Shown: positions 36,774 through 45,372 of the stretch, in pieces
How the letters are laid out: each line of letters starts with the position of its first letter
How positions within the stretch are numbered: the stretch's first letter is position 1
Source: Maribacter hydrothermalis
GTDB lineage: Bacteria; Bacteroidota; Bacteroidia; Flavobacteriales; Flavobacteriaceae
Assembly: GCF_001913155.1 (NCBI RefSeq)
Contig: NZ_CP018760.1
Span: forward strand, 3,782,001-3,846,000
Direction of reading: 5' to 3'
DNA length: 64,000 nucleotides
The notes under the pieces: model-generated
Told to the model about the DNA's origin: nothing
Seen by the model: only the letters and a program-made list of their open reading frames with translations
Database searches by the model: none
Translations under genes and position numbers: made by a program

Positions 36774-38392
36774 TAAAATAACTCCTTCAGTTCGTTTAAC
36801 TTTTCAGAAATTTCTTTTTCCAAACCTTCTATAACGTTACCGTTTTCATCTTCTCCACCAAGTAATTTTAAAAGAATCTTATTGGGCTTGTCATATATAA
36901 TTTCATCATACACTTCTTCTTTGTAGCGAGAAAAACTCAAATCGTAGCCTTCCGCTACAATTTCCTTTTTAGGTACGGTAAAGTGGGTTCGTTTTCTATC
37001 GTTTTCAGAGGCAGGCTTTTTACTATTATACTTAATGACAATATCTTGCAAATCACCATAATCATCCGAGCCATCTTTTAACTTGAGTTTAGCTCTTTTG
37101 TCATCTAAAGTATAGCCATCGCTTTGCATATCGTAAAACCAAACATTTTCAGTTTCGCCACCTTTGGTAAAAATGAGTAATGCCGTACTAACACCTGCAT
37201 AAGGTTTAAAAACGCCACTTGGGGCTGTGATGACCGCTTTTAGTTCACTTTTTTCTATCATTAATTTTCGAGCTTCCACAAAAGCTCTGCCGCTCCCAAA
37301 TAACACACCTTGTGGTACGACAATACCTGCTGTACCACCCATTCGTAACATTTGGTAAATACGTTCTATAAAAAGAAGTTCTGTCTTGGTAGTTCCTAAT
37401 TGCAGACTTTCGTTTATATCTCCCTTATCTATGTTGCCTGTAAAAGGAGGATTAGCAAGTACAACATCATACTGGCTGCTTTCATTGTAACTTTTACTTA
37501 GCGTATCGGTATAATCTATTTGTGGGCTTTCAATACCGTGCATCATTAAGTTCATTAACCCCAATCTTACCATAGTCTGGTCTATATCATACCCTTGTAG
37601 ACTTTGGTTTAAAATTGTTTTGGTCTTTTCATCAAACCGTGAAGCCTTACTGGAGCGAATAAAGCCGTCTTCATCTTTTTCTCGGTTTTTATTGTCCTTA
37701 TCTAATTGAGTCACTAAATATTGATAAGCATCCAACAAAAAACCACCTGTACCACAAGCAGGGTCTACAATACGATTGCCCAATTGTGGAGAAACCAATT
37801 CTACCAACAACTTTATTATATGACGTGGTGTTCTAAACTGTCCGTTTTTGCCTGCACTTGCAATTTCGCTCAGTAAATATTCGTAAACATCTCCTTGAAT
37901 ATCTTGAAAATCTTGCCCTTTTTCAGAGGCATCTCTTTCCATTTCTTCATAAATTTCATCGATTATCTTTACAGCCTCTACCAATAATGATGGTTTTGGT
38001 ATTATAAAGACCGCATTACGCATATGTTTTACAAAAGGAGAATCATCTGTATCTAAAGTCTTTATAAACGGAAAAACATATTGTTGTACCCTTTGCAACA
38101 TTTCTTCGGCAGGTAATCTCTTAAACTCGCTCCAACGTAATTGCTGCTTTTCAATTTTTAAGTCACTGTTGGGTAATTGAAACTCTCCTTCAAAACGAGA
38201 AGTAAATGGGTCATCGTTAAATTCAGCCCTAGATTGGGCATCGGTATCATTTTCATCCAATTTCTTCATAAAAAGCAAATAGGTAATCTGCTCAATAGCT
38301 GTTAAAGGGTTGGAGATACCGCCACTCCAGAACTTGTTCCAGAGTTCTTGAATCTTAGATTTTATTTCAGGGTTACTTTGTAATAAGCTCAT
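36773..38392 (-). CDS. hsdM: Type I restriction-modification DNA methyltransferase subunit
   Basis: A 539-aa N6-adenine methyltransferase. The N-terminal HsdM_N domain (LWNKFWSGGISNPLTAIEQI) is followed by motif I DPACGTGGFLLDAYQYL and motif IV VVLANPPFTGN. It methylates adenine within the HsdS site and protects the host. Its ATG directly follows the hsdR stop codon (TAAATG), so the order hsdR-hsdM-hsdS is one tightly coupled operon. Confidence 0.95.
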   Translation of the reverse strand: MSLLQSNPEIKSKIQELWNKFWSGGISNPLTAIEQITYLLFMKKLDENDTDAQSRAEFNDDPFTSRFEGEFQLPNSDLKIEKQQLRWSEFKRLPAEEMLQRVQQYVFPFIKTLDTDDSPFVKHMRNAVFIIPKPSLLVEAVKIIDEIYEEMERDASEKGQDFQDIQGDVYEYLLSEIASAGKNGQFRTPRHIIKLLVELVSPQLGNRIVDPACGTGGFLLDAYQYLVTQLDKDNKNREKDEDGFIRSSKASRFDEKTKTILNQSLQGYDIDQTMVRLGLMNLMMHGIESPQIDYTDTLSKSYNESSQYDVVLANPPFTGNIDKGDINESLQLGTTKTELLFIERIYQMLRMGGTAGIVVPQGVLFGSGRAFVEARKLMIEKSELKAVITAPSGVFKPYAGVSTALLIFTKGGETENVWFYDMQSDGYTLDDKRAKLKLKDGSDDYGDLQDIVIKYNSKKPASENDRKRTHFTVPKKEIVAEGYDLSFSRYKEEVYDEIIYDKPNKILLKLLGGEDENGNVIEGLEKEISEKLNELKELF

Positions 38393-41170
38393 TTATGCTA
38401 CTAGTTGTTCTGTTAATGTTACTATCTCTTTAATTTCATTCGGGTTAAATACCCCTTGTATTCCTTTTGGGTGAATTACCGTAAAAGGAGCTTCCAATAA
38501 ATTTCGTTTATGTATTTGACCGCGCTCAATAATATAGTCTCTCAAGAGATTTAAAAATTCAATTTGCCGAGTGCTCAAGGTAGTGTGTGTTTGTATAAAT
38601 TCAGCAACTTTTTTGCTGACAGTTTCGTCAAAACTTTCTAATATCTCAATACCCAAAATATGTTTTATGAACTGCAAGAAATTAGCACGTTGGTTTTTGT
38701 ACACTTTTTGTAATAGCGCTTCGGTAATATGTGGGTCTTCAGAATGTAATTCTTCTGCTAATTGAGCAGCTTGTTCAACAGTAATTTGTTTGCCTTCTTT
38801 TATCCATTGAAGGATAGGGTTGCGCTTTAAAAGCTCATTGACTTTTTGCTCTACCATTTCTCGATACCTAGAAATACTAACAGATTCATGCTGAGGACCA
38901 AATTCGACAAACTCCTTTGTGGTGACAACGTCCTTTAAATTTAATTGGTCCATACCACTGCCCGTAACAGGTTTGTCAATATAGCGCATTAAGGGTGCGA
39001 GCTTTTGAGCAAGCACATCAAACTCAGTATCTGTAATAGTTGCCCAATAATTATTGGAAAGCACTTTCTTAATATAGCCAATCTGCTTTTCTACAACATT
39101 TACCGATAATGGCAAAAGCGATACCTTTTCTTGAATGTTTTCTTTAAGAATGTCTAACTGATCAGTATTATCCTCTAAAAGTGCCAATGAGGTCTCCAAT
39201 ACATCTTTTTTAAAACGCATCGCTTTAAAGTCAACTTGTGAAACCGTTCTATACAGCGGAATAATTATTTCTCGTAAAAAATCGAAACTCTTAGCATCTA
39301 AATTTTCCCAAAAATTAGCTTTTAAAGCTTTCAATAAAGGTGTCTGTGCATCTTGTATAACAACAGAATCTTTGGGTAAATTTTTAAGCTGTGTTCTGAA
39401 TAGTTCAATTTCCTTTAATGCGATATCTAGTTCATCTAATTCTAAGGCTAATTCAATTTTATCAATCCGGAGTCCTGCAAAACGAACTGGTAAAGGAACC
39501 TGTGTCTTATTTTCAACTCCTTTAGGGTTCAGTTTAAAATATTCAAAATTATCCCAGCAATCTATAATTCTAAACACATCTTTTTCAACGCACCAGGGTT
39601 TCATTGCCGTGGGCTCTAATAGTCGCGTACCACGCCCAATCATCTGCCAAAATTTAGTGTATGAGTAGACAGGCTTTGCAAAAACTAAATTCACCAATTC
39701 GCGTACATCGATGCCTGTATCTAACATATCAACACTAATAGCCACTCTTGGCATATTGTTTAATTTGAATTGGTCTAATAATCCGCCTTTTCCATAAACT
39801 CTTGAATCATCTGAAACCAATACTTTGGCTAGCTCTCCATTGTATTCAGGATATAGGGTGTCGAAAATTTGTTCTACTTGTCTAGCTTGTTGTATGGATT
39901 GACAGAAAAATATACTCTTACCCGGTAGAACCCCGTAAGAATCTTTGATAGATTCCTCCATGAATTCTCGCACAATTAGAGCATTCGTACCTCTATTTCG
40001 AACCGATTTCTCAAGCTGGGTGCCTTCGTAATTGATTTCTTCAATATCCCGTCCTTCGTGTAATAATTTCTTTTGGTCCTCTAAAGAAACGGTGCGTTTA
40101 CTAATACCTTCATCTTGAAATTTGGTATGAATTTTCATCACCTCAAAATTGCATAGATAGGGCGGGATATTATTTACTGCTTCTTCGTAGGAATATGCAA
40201 ATGTAGGTAAGCCATCTTCGCATTCGAACAGGTTAAACGTATTATGATCTATTACATCGGTAGGGGTAGCGGTTAAGCCTAGAGTTATAGTATTAAAATA
40301 ACTTAAAACCTCTTGGTACGTATTGTATATGGAACGGTGACTTTCGTCTATAACAATCAAATCAAAGAAATGAGGAGAAAGAGAGTTCTCTTCATCTTTG
40401 ACAATATTAAGCATTGTAGGGTAGGTAGATACGTAAATACGCCTATCCGTTGCAATTGACTTTTCGCCTCGTTTGGGCCAGGTAGGTTCGTTTGGCAAGT
40501 GTTCTTTAAAAGCATCTAAAGCTTGATCACGTAATGCAATTCTATCTACCAAAAACAAAACCCGTTCAGCCCAACTAGCACGCATTAAAGCATCTGTTAG
40601 TGCAATACAGGTTCGGGTTTTGCCTGTTCCTGTTGCCATTACCAAAAGAAACTTTGTGCGTTTCCTTTCAATGGACTCCATAACCGCACGAATAGCTTGT
40701 ATTTGATAATCTCTTCCAGCTATTGAAGTATTGATTAGTTCTGTAACTAGAGGTTTTTTTCGTTTCCTGATGAAGTCATACCGTTCTAAATCATCTCGAG
40801 TGGGAAACCCAATAATTTTTTTTGGAGGGTAATTATTAAGGTCCCAGAAATAAATATCTAAGCCGTTGGTATAAAAACAAAATGGTAAAAATCCAGTTTC
40901 TTCTTTAATCCCTTCGCAATACTGCTTTGCTTGTTCCCTGCCTATTTCTGAATCTTTAGAAGTTCTTTTAGCTTCAACCACTGCTAAAGCTTTCCCGTCT
41001 TTACCTAAAAGAACATAATCACTAAAGGTTGTGCCATAATCCGGAGAAGGCTCATACACACTTGAAATAACCGAATACTCCTGAACCACTTGAGTAAAAT
41101 CATTGACATTCCACCCTGCAGTTTTCAGGTGGTGGTCAATTAACTCTTTTCTGGTTTCGGCCTCTTTCAA
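38393..41170 (-). CDS. hsdR: Type I restriction endonuclease/translocase subunit
   Basis: A 925-aa HsdR. The N-terminal nuclease site is FSDYVLLGKDGKALAVVEAK. The SF2 motor has Walker A in LLVMATGTGKTRTCIAL, motif II LIVIDESHRS, motif III GLTATP and motif VI MIGRGTRL. The C-terminal region binds the MTase complex. The size is like that of EcoAI-type enzymes, somewhat shorter than EcoKI. No frameshift is seen, so the system looks intact. It is the first gene of the minus-strand restriction operon; the promoter should lie in 41171-41293. Confidence 0.93.
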   Translation of the reverse strand: MKEAETRKELIDHHLKTAGWNVNDFTQVVQEYSVISSVYEPSPDYGTTFSDYVLLGKDGKALAVVEAKRTSKDSEIGREQAKQYCEGIKEETGFLPFCFYTNGLDIYFWDLNNYPPKKIIGFPTRDDLERYDFIRKRKKPLVTELINTSIAGRDYQIQAIRAVMESIERKRTKFLLVMATGTGKTRTCIALTDALMRASWAERVLFLVDRIALRDQALDAFKEHLPNEPTWPKRGEKSIATDRRIYVSTYPTMLNIVKDEENSLSPHFFDLIVIDESHRSIYNTYQEVLSYFNTITLGLTATPTDVIDHNTFNLFECEDGLPTFAYSYEEAVNNIPPYLCNFEVMKIHTKFQDEGISKRTVSLEDQKKLLHEGRDIEEINYEGTQLEKSVRNRGTNALIVREFMEESIKDSYGVLPGKSIFFCQSIQQARQVEQIFDTLYPEYNGELAKVLVSDDSRVYGKGGLLDQFKLNNMPRVAISVDMLDTGIDVRELVNLVFAKPVYSYTKFWQMIGRGTRLLEPTAMKPWCVEKDVFRIIDCWDNFEYFKLNPKGVENKTQVPLPVRFAGLRIDKIELALELDELDIALKEIELFRTQLKNLPKDSVVIQDAQTPLLKALKANFWENLDAKSFDFLREIIIPLYRTVSQVDFKAMRFKKDVLETSLALLEDNTDQLDILKENIQEKVSLLPLSVNVVEKQIGYIKKVLSNNYWATITDTEFDVLAQKLAPLMRYIDKPVTGSGMDQLNLKDVVTTKEFVEFGPQHESVSISRYREMVEQKVNELLKRNPILQWIKEGKQITVEQAAQLAEELHSEDPHITEALLQKVYKNQRANFLQFIKHILGIEILESFDETVSKKVAEFIQTHTTLSTRQIEFLNLLRDYIIERGQIHKRNLLEAPFTVIHPKGIQGVFNPNEIKEIVTLTEQLVA

Positions 41171-41293
41171 ATGATTATAAAGTTAGTTTACTTGTAAAAA
41201 TAGGTGTACTTTTTAGATAAACAAAGTGTTGAAAAGTTAAGTTTTATAACGGGATATTTACTAGTTATAATTTAGATTTAAAATTTATAAATA

Positions 41294-41608
41294 TCATCTG
41301 TTTACTTTTTTAATAAACAATGATGTTATCAATCCAACACCAACCACCACATCAACTATATTCCATAATTCTCTACCCAAAGCAATTTTGAAAAAAGGTT
41401 GAAAGAGAAGGGCAAGCGCTATATAAATAAATACCTGTTCACTCTTCTCTACTTGGTTCGCCTTAAAGGCAAAATAACCAAAACTCGCGAAGGCGATTAC
41501 GCGCACTAATTCATAGTAACCGTAGGGCATGTTTAGTAGGCATAGAAAGAATAGGAGGGCTAGTATTGATTTGATTAAGATTATCATCTTTCTATTTAGA
41601 AAAGACAT
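41294..41608 (-). CDS. Small membrane protein, DUF6804-like
   Basis: A 104-aa protein with three or four membrane helices, including LIKSILALLFFLCLLNMPYG and IYIALALLFQPFFK. The pattern NMPYGYYELVRV...ALLFQPFFKIALGRELWNIVD fits the DUF6804 family of unknown function. Its start overlaps the end of the TerB-like gene; the ATG at 41587 is an alternative. Confidence 0.6.
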   Translation of the reverse strand: MSFLNRKMIILIKSILALLFFLCLLNMPYGYYELVRVIAFASFGYFAFKANQVEKSEQVFIYIALALLFQPFFKIALGRELWNIVDVVVGVGLITSLFIKKVNR

Positions 41609-42017
41609 GAGCCAAAGCTACATCTTTTGCAACACCTTTTAGGGCATTGTCAATTAAATCCAAAACTAGCTTATCCACAATAGCTGGCTTAAATCCCAAT
41701 TTCATTGCGAAAACTTTACATAACTGCATTTCTCTATCGTCAATACGGCCATCTACTAGCATTACCGTTACTAGGTCATACATTTGGTCAAATCTTTCTC
41801 TTTCTGTCTTTGGCGGATGAAAGCTGATAGCTTCTGGAAAATCTATGACTCGTTTTACTTCATCTCCTGTCATATAACACTTATCTGCTAATTGCATTAT
41901 ATAATCAAATTCTATATTGTCCAATTTACCATCGGCCATAGCCACTGCAAGTAAATTTTTAAAATGACTCTTCCTTTTCTTTTTATCAAAACTTTCAAAT
42001 AACTCTTGAAATCCCAT
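41592..42017 (-). CDS. TerB-like protein
   Basis: A 141-aa helical protein. It has two acidic repeats, AVAMADGKLDNIEFDYIMQL and TVMLVDGRIDDREMQLCKVF, typical of the TerB (tellurite-resistance) fold, whose acidic residues can bind metal. TerB-like domains often accompany phage-defence or stress genes. It forms a small minus-strand group with the two neighbouring membrane-protein genes. Confidence 0.75.
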   Translation of the reverse strand: MGFQELFESFDKKKRKSHFKNLLAVAMADGKLDNIEFDYIMQLADKCYMTGDEVKRVIDFPEAISFHPPKTERERFDQMYDLVTVMLVDGRIDDREMQLCKVFAMKLGFKPAIVDKLVLDLIDNALKGVAKDVALAHVFSK

Positions 42018-42034
42018 CTTTTATCTATTTTAAT

Positions 42035-42220
42035 TTATGTACATGATTTTACTATTAATACTATTACAAGAACAGTTGGCGCAATACCTGATATAAAACT
42101 ACACCCAGCAGCGGCACCCACTTTAGCGCCATCTTCCTTTTCTCCTGAAGGACTAAATAAAAAGCCTAAAATTGCAAAACCAATTACAACTCCAATTATT
42201 ATAAGTATTACCGTTCCCAT
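42035..42220 (-). CDS. Small two-helix membrane protein
   Basis: A 61-aa protein. One hydrophobic helix is MGTVILIIIGVVIGFAILGF and the second is GIAPTVLVIVLIVKSC, joined by a short Gly-rich acidic loop (SPSGEKEDGAKVG). No family recognised. It is the first gene of a group with the TerB-like and DUF6804-like genes, 17 bp apart. Confidence 0.55.
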   Translation of the reverse strand: MGTVILIIIGVVIGFAILGFLFSPSGEKEDGAKVGAAAGCSFISGIAPTVLVIVLIVKSCT

Positions 42221-42312
42221 TGTTAATTTTTAATTTTACCTCTAAATTATTAAGTATAATTCGTAGTCTTTTACGGGTTTCCGTAACAGCATGATTTTAA
42301 TTAAAAATAAAA

Positions 42313-42730
42313 TTGAATAGAGAAGGAGTTTTGTATAAATATTGGAAACTTGTTGCAGTTATAAATTTAATTTTAGTAGTCCGATTAATTCTTGGGTTAA
42401 GTAAGAAGAATGAAAAAAGGTTATTCATGGTATGGAAAGTAGACCATTATGAAAAAACAGATTGTGCAGTAAGTTATAAGGTAAACATACTTCCTTTGTA
42501 TGAAGTTAGATTGGAGAATTTTAAAAAAATTGACGTTGATTTAACTACTGATTTTTTTGAATAAAATACTCAGAAACCACTAATATGGTATTAAGTCTGG
42601 AAAGCAGATTGAGTATTTTACTGCTCCAGGGTCGCATCCAGTCAATAATAAAACCTTGAAGGCAATAACGGAATATATGGCGAATAAGATTATAACTGTA
42701 GATACCTATGAGGAAAGTTCTTTTGCTTAA
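42313..42730 (+). pseudogene. Remnants of plus-strand genes near the right end of the middle island
   Basis: Two reading frames look like coding leftovers. One (42313-42564, TTG start, 83 aa) has a membrane helix KLVAVINLILVVRLILGL. A second (42584-42730) has no start codon but encodes a protein-like C-terminus with QIEYFTAPGSHPVNNKTL and ends TYEESSFA. They may come from one or two decayed genes. I cannot name either. Confidence 0.35.
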
Positions 42731-42747
42731 TGAATAGTATAGCTACT

Positions 42748-43542
42748 TTACTTTTTTTTACTGAAAACATGCTCCATTAGGTATGCTTCCATTTCTTCAT
42801 CGGTTGGCATAGTGGCTGTTATCCCCATTTTATTTGAAGTAGTTTGTTGGCTTTTAGCACGAACATTATTTTGAGGTATTGATGGAATAGTTTTGTTTTC
42901 TTCAAACTTATATTCATCATTCAATGCTAATATTATTTTAAGCTCACCTTCAAACTGAATGATTTCTTTTATAATGGACAAATTTTCTTTCAGGCTTTCC
43001 TCGAAATGACTGGAATTACCCATTAAAAATTCATTTAACCCTTTTGGATATTTTTGAATAGTTCTTAGTTTCATTGTATCACGCTTTATAGTGTACAATT
43101 CTATTTTCGGAGTATTCTCAAGTTTCGGAATACCATGAGTATTTTCTAATAAATGCACAATATCAAAACTAGGAGAGTGCTTATTATTTATAATATTTAT
43201 GTAAAGTAATCTACCAACCGTTTTAGCTTCTTTTTTCTTTAAACCAATAATATGGTTATTGAATTGATGAAAAAAGTTAATAAATACATTATTTATATAT
43301 TCTTGATAAGTATGTAATACAAACGTATAATACGCATCTACAAGTTCGCTTTTAGGTTCTATTCTAGATTTAAAGTTAGTAGTGTCTAGTAAATTTATTG
43401 GAGCGTTTGATGGTAGTTTTAAAACCTTCGTAGTAACGAACAGCTTTTTAGTTTTAAAAAGCTTTAATCTCTGCTCGTTACTTAACTCATTGAGCTTTTC
43501 ACTCTTCAACATCCCAAAATAGTTTTTGTTCTTCTTAGTCAT
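42748..43542 (-). CDS. Island accessory protein coupled to the integrase (middle island)
   Basis: A 264-aa protein from the ATG at 43542, which overlaps the end of the integrase gene by 8 bp. It occupies the same place as the 226-236-aa accessory proteins of the other islands and ends with a related motif (MPTDEEMEAYLMEHVF against ITDDEARSFLLATVF). Otherwise similarity is weak. It is very basic in its N-terminal 40 residues (NEQRLKLFKTKKLF). A role with the integrase is inferred from the constant coupling in all three islands. Confidence 0.6.
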   Translation of the reverse strand: MTKKNKNYFGMLKSEKLNELSNEQRLKLFKTKKLFVTTKVLKLPSNAPINLLDTTNFKSRIEPKSELVDAYYTFVLHTYQEYINNVFINFFHQFNNHIIGLKKKEAKTVGRLLYINIINNKHSPSFDIVHLLENTHGIPKLENTPKIELYTIKRDTMKLRTIQKYPKGLNEFLMGNSSHFEESLKENLSIIKEIIQFEGELKIILALNDEYKFEENKTIPSIPQNNVRAKSQQTTSNKMGITATMPTDEEMEAYLMEHVFSKKK

Positions 43543-44938
43543 TTTGAGTTCTTTTTGTGGATGATGGCTGTAGAAATTCAGAGTAATCTTCTGGTAGTTC
43601 TGCATCTATATCACGTAGATACTTTTCAAGTGAGGTTAATGTAGAATGTCCGGTAATCCCTAATAAGGTACTTCTGGTTTCGCTGGGATTTAACTCTTTT
43701 CGTATTTCTCTATACAACTTTGTTATATAGGTATGTCTATAGCTATAAAGTCCATATTCTATACCCAATTTGAAGTGATCTTTAACCTTTTTAAACCTTT
43801 TGGAGTAATAGTTTCTTTTATCTCGTTCAGGAACGTCCCATTCGCCACCAATTTCATATGGCGTAAATACAAAATGTTCAGGATCAGCGTTGGAGAGGTC
43901 TGGTAATAAATTCAATAAAATCTCTGGAATGATTTTAATTTTTACTTTTTTATTTTTCGCCTTTACATAGATTTTTTTGTCAGCTATGTCAATATCCTTA
44001 ACTTTTAATCTACATACTTCAATTGGTCTCAAAAAACAAAGAGAGATAAAATGTACAAAGGATAATAACAGTTGGTCATTCTTCTCCATATAAGTCTGTA
44101 AATTAGACTCTTGTTTTGGAGTGAAAGTTTTATTTCTTGTAGGCTTAGTTGATAGCGGTTTTATTTTAGGGATAAAATTGTCTTCAATAATTTCATTATC
44201 CTCTAATGTTGTGAAAATAGCACTTAAACTTGTTCTTGCATTATTACGGGTTCTTGGCGATGTTCGTGCTAAAACTGAATTTAAGTATTGAACGACAGTT
44301 TTCTTTGTAATTGCTTTTATATCGCTGATTTCATTTTCTTCCAACCATTTTTCAAATTGTTTAAGTGGACCATGGTACCCAGAATATGAATTTGGACTTA
44401 AGGATCGCTTTTTAATTTTTAGAGCAAAATCGAATGCTTCTTGAATTGATATGGATGGTTCTTCTATTAAAGGAGAACCAAGTGGGGCAGGAGTAACCTT
44501 TTTTAAGACCTTAGTGGGTTGTTCAACTTTTTTAGGAATAGTTTCAGTTTCCTTTTCATCTACAACGTTAGACGTGCTTAATTTAGATATTAGGGTAGAA
44601 TTATCAGCATTAGGGGTATAACCAGCTTCTAAAATTTTAATTAAAGCTCTTTTTATAATATACATAAAAAGAATTCGCTCGCGTTTTGTTTTAAAACGAT
44701 TTACACCCGCTTTGATAGGAGTTTGCCTAACAAGTTTTTTGGTTTCAGGATTTCGATAGGAGAAATATACATACCAATCTTTGGCAAGAGCATCTTTCTT
44801 TTGCTTGTAAGTTAGCTTAGACCAACCTTTTATTGGGACACCACCAGTATAGAATTTAGGATCGGAATAGTTTAGTTTCATTTTCAAACCGTATACGTTA
44901 TCGTATATGGTAGATAAAAGTATGAAATTTAAAGACAT
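43535..44938 (-). CDS. Island tyrosine integrase (middle island)
   Basis: A 467-aa integrase homologous to the left- and right-island integrases. I start at the ATG at 44938, placed directly behind a terminator-like hairpin and T7 exactly as in the left island; a longer frame would read through the tRNA repeat. Catalytic residues are Arg in CFLRPIEVCRL, Arg in YSYRHTYI, His in ITGHSTLT and Tyr in LEKYLRD. The N-terminus has the same DWYVYFSYRNPETKKLVR region as the left integrase. It should act on the tRNA target now represented by 44990-45036. Confidence 0.85.
   Translation of the reverse strand: MSLNFILLSTIYDNVYGLKMKLNYSDPKFYTGGVPIKGWSKLTYKQKKDALAKDWYVYFSYRNPETKKLVRQTPIKAGVNRFKTKRERILFMYIIKRALIKILEAGYTPNADNSTLISKLSTSNVVDEKETETIPKKVEQPTKVLKKVTPAPLGSPLIEEPSISIQEAFDFALKIKKRSLSPNSYSGYHGPLKQFEKWLEENEISDIKAITKKTVVQYLNSVLARTSPRTRNNARTSLSAIFTTLEDNEIIEDNFIPKIKPLSTKPTRNKTFTPKQESNLQTYMEKNDQLLLSFVHFISLCFLRPIEVCRLKVKDIDIADKKIYVKAKNKKVKIKIIPEILLNLLPDLSNADPEHFVFTPYEIGGEWDVPERDKRNYYSKRFKKVKDHFKLGIEYGLYSYRHTYITKLYREIRKELNPSETRSTLLGITGHSTLTSLEKYLRDIDAELPEDYSEFLQPSSTKRTQND
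44890..44909. repeat. Arm-type repeat, right end of middle island
   Basis: Partner of the 20-mer at 8102-8121 (pattern CGTATWCGKTAKCGTATAYG, same orientation). It lies inside the first codons of the integrase, 80 bp from the attachment repeat, at the position where the left island has its own CGTGTTC repeats. Confidence 0.5.
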
Positions 44939-44967
44939 AAAAAAACGGCTTGTGCGCACGCAAACCG
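44939..44967 (-). terminator. Hairpin plus T7 abutting the integrase ATG (middle island)
   Basis: On the minus strand the stem CGGTTTG/CAAGCCG is followed by seven T and immediately by ATG. Geometry equals that at 7955-7983, though most loop and some stem bases differ. Probably the tRNA terminator supplied by the island. Confidence 0.7.
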
Positions 44968-44989
44968 TTGATTTTATTGGTCTTAAACT

Positions 44990-45036
44990 ATGTAGCGAGA
45001 GGGGGGCACGATCCCCCGACCTCCGGGTTATGAATT
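44990..45036 (-). repeat. Attachment repeat: 3' half of a CAT-anticodon tRNA, middle/right island junction
   Basis: Identical over 47 bp to 8006-8052. It again lacks a complementary 5' anticodon stem on its upstream side, so it is a displaced tRNA end. It is the right end of the middle island and the left end of the right island. Confidence 0.85.
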
Positions 45037-45093
45037 TTCCTCTCAAATTTCAAAGTCCCTATATTCAGGTACTTTAGAGATGCTTTATTAATA

Positions 45094-45130
45094 AATCGTG
45101 TGCAAAAACGTGTTCAGTTTTATGTTCACT
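45094..45130. repeat. CGTGTTC-type arm repeats, left end of right island
   Basis: AATCGTGTGC, ACGTGTTCA and TATGTTCA repeat the arrangement seen at 7891-7927 of the left island, in the same orientation, with the same 5' flank AAATCGTGT. It lies 58 bp inside the island end. Shared by the two cassette-bearing islands and absent from the middle island. Confidence 0.5.
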
Positions 45131-45372
45131 TAAATTTAAATTATTTTAATTACAATTTACTTAATTTTTATTTATAATCGGGCATAGTGTGTATTGTTTA
45201 GAATAATATATTTAGTTAATAGCTCGTTCTTTTATGATTTATAATCATTCTGACACCAATGATATTTCTAGGCTAAAAACAGACAATATTAGGAGTACAA
45301 AGAAATAATATTAAAACAAAAAAGGAGGTTTAAGGCAAAAAAGAAAATATTAATTAACTTTAAAGAACTGGA
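45131..45372. other. Gene-free left end of the right island
   Basis: AT-rich sequence with no credible gene. A purine-rich tract with AAAAAAGGAGG lies near 45319-45329. Nothing else structured is seen up to the truncated terminal attC. Confidence 0.5.

Larger units (their letters stand above)
8006..45036 (-). mobile_element. Middle island: 37-kb tRNA-integrated element with sugar locus and defence block
   Basis: Bounded by two identical 47-bp tRNA-half repeats. The integrase and its coupled accessory gene lie at the right end and are homologous to those of the flanking islands, but there is no zinc-finger pair, cassette recombinase or cassette array. Cargo falls into a plus-strand polysaccharide-utilisation locus (8.5-24.5 kb) and a minus-strand restriction/defence block (25.1-42.2 kb). 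A family-specific arm repeat is found 45-100 bp inside each end. Confidence 0.75.

Noticed and set aside
44939..45046. Longer integrase start at 45046
   Set aside because: This would translate through the tRNA repeat and its terminator. The ATG at 44938 behind the hairpin has an exact counterpart in the left island.
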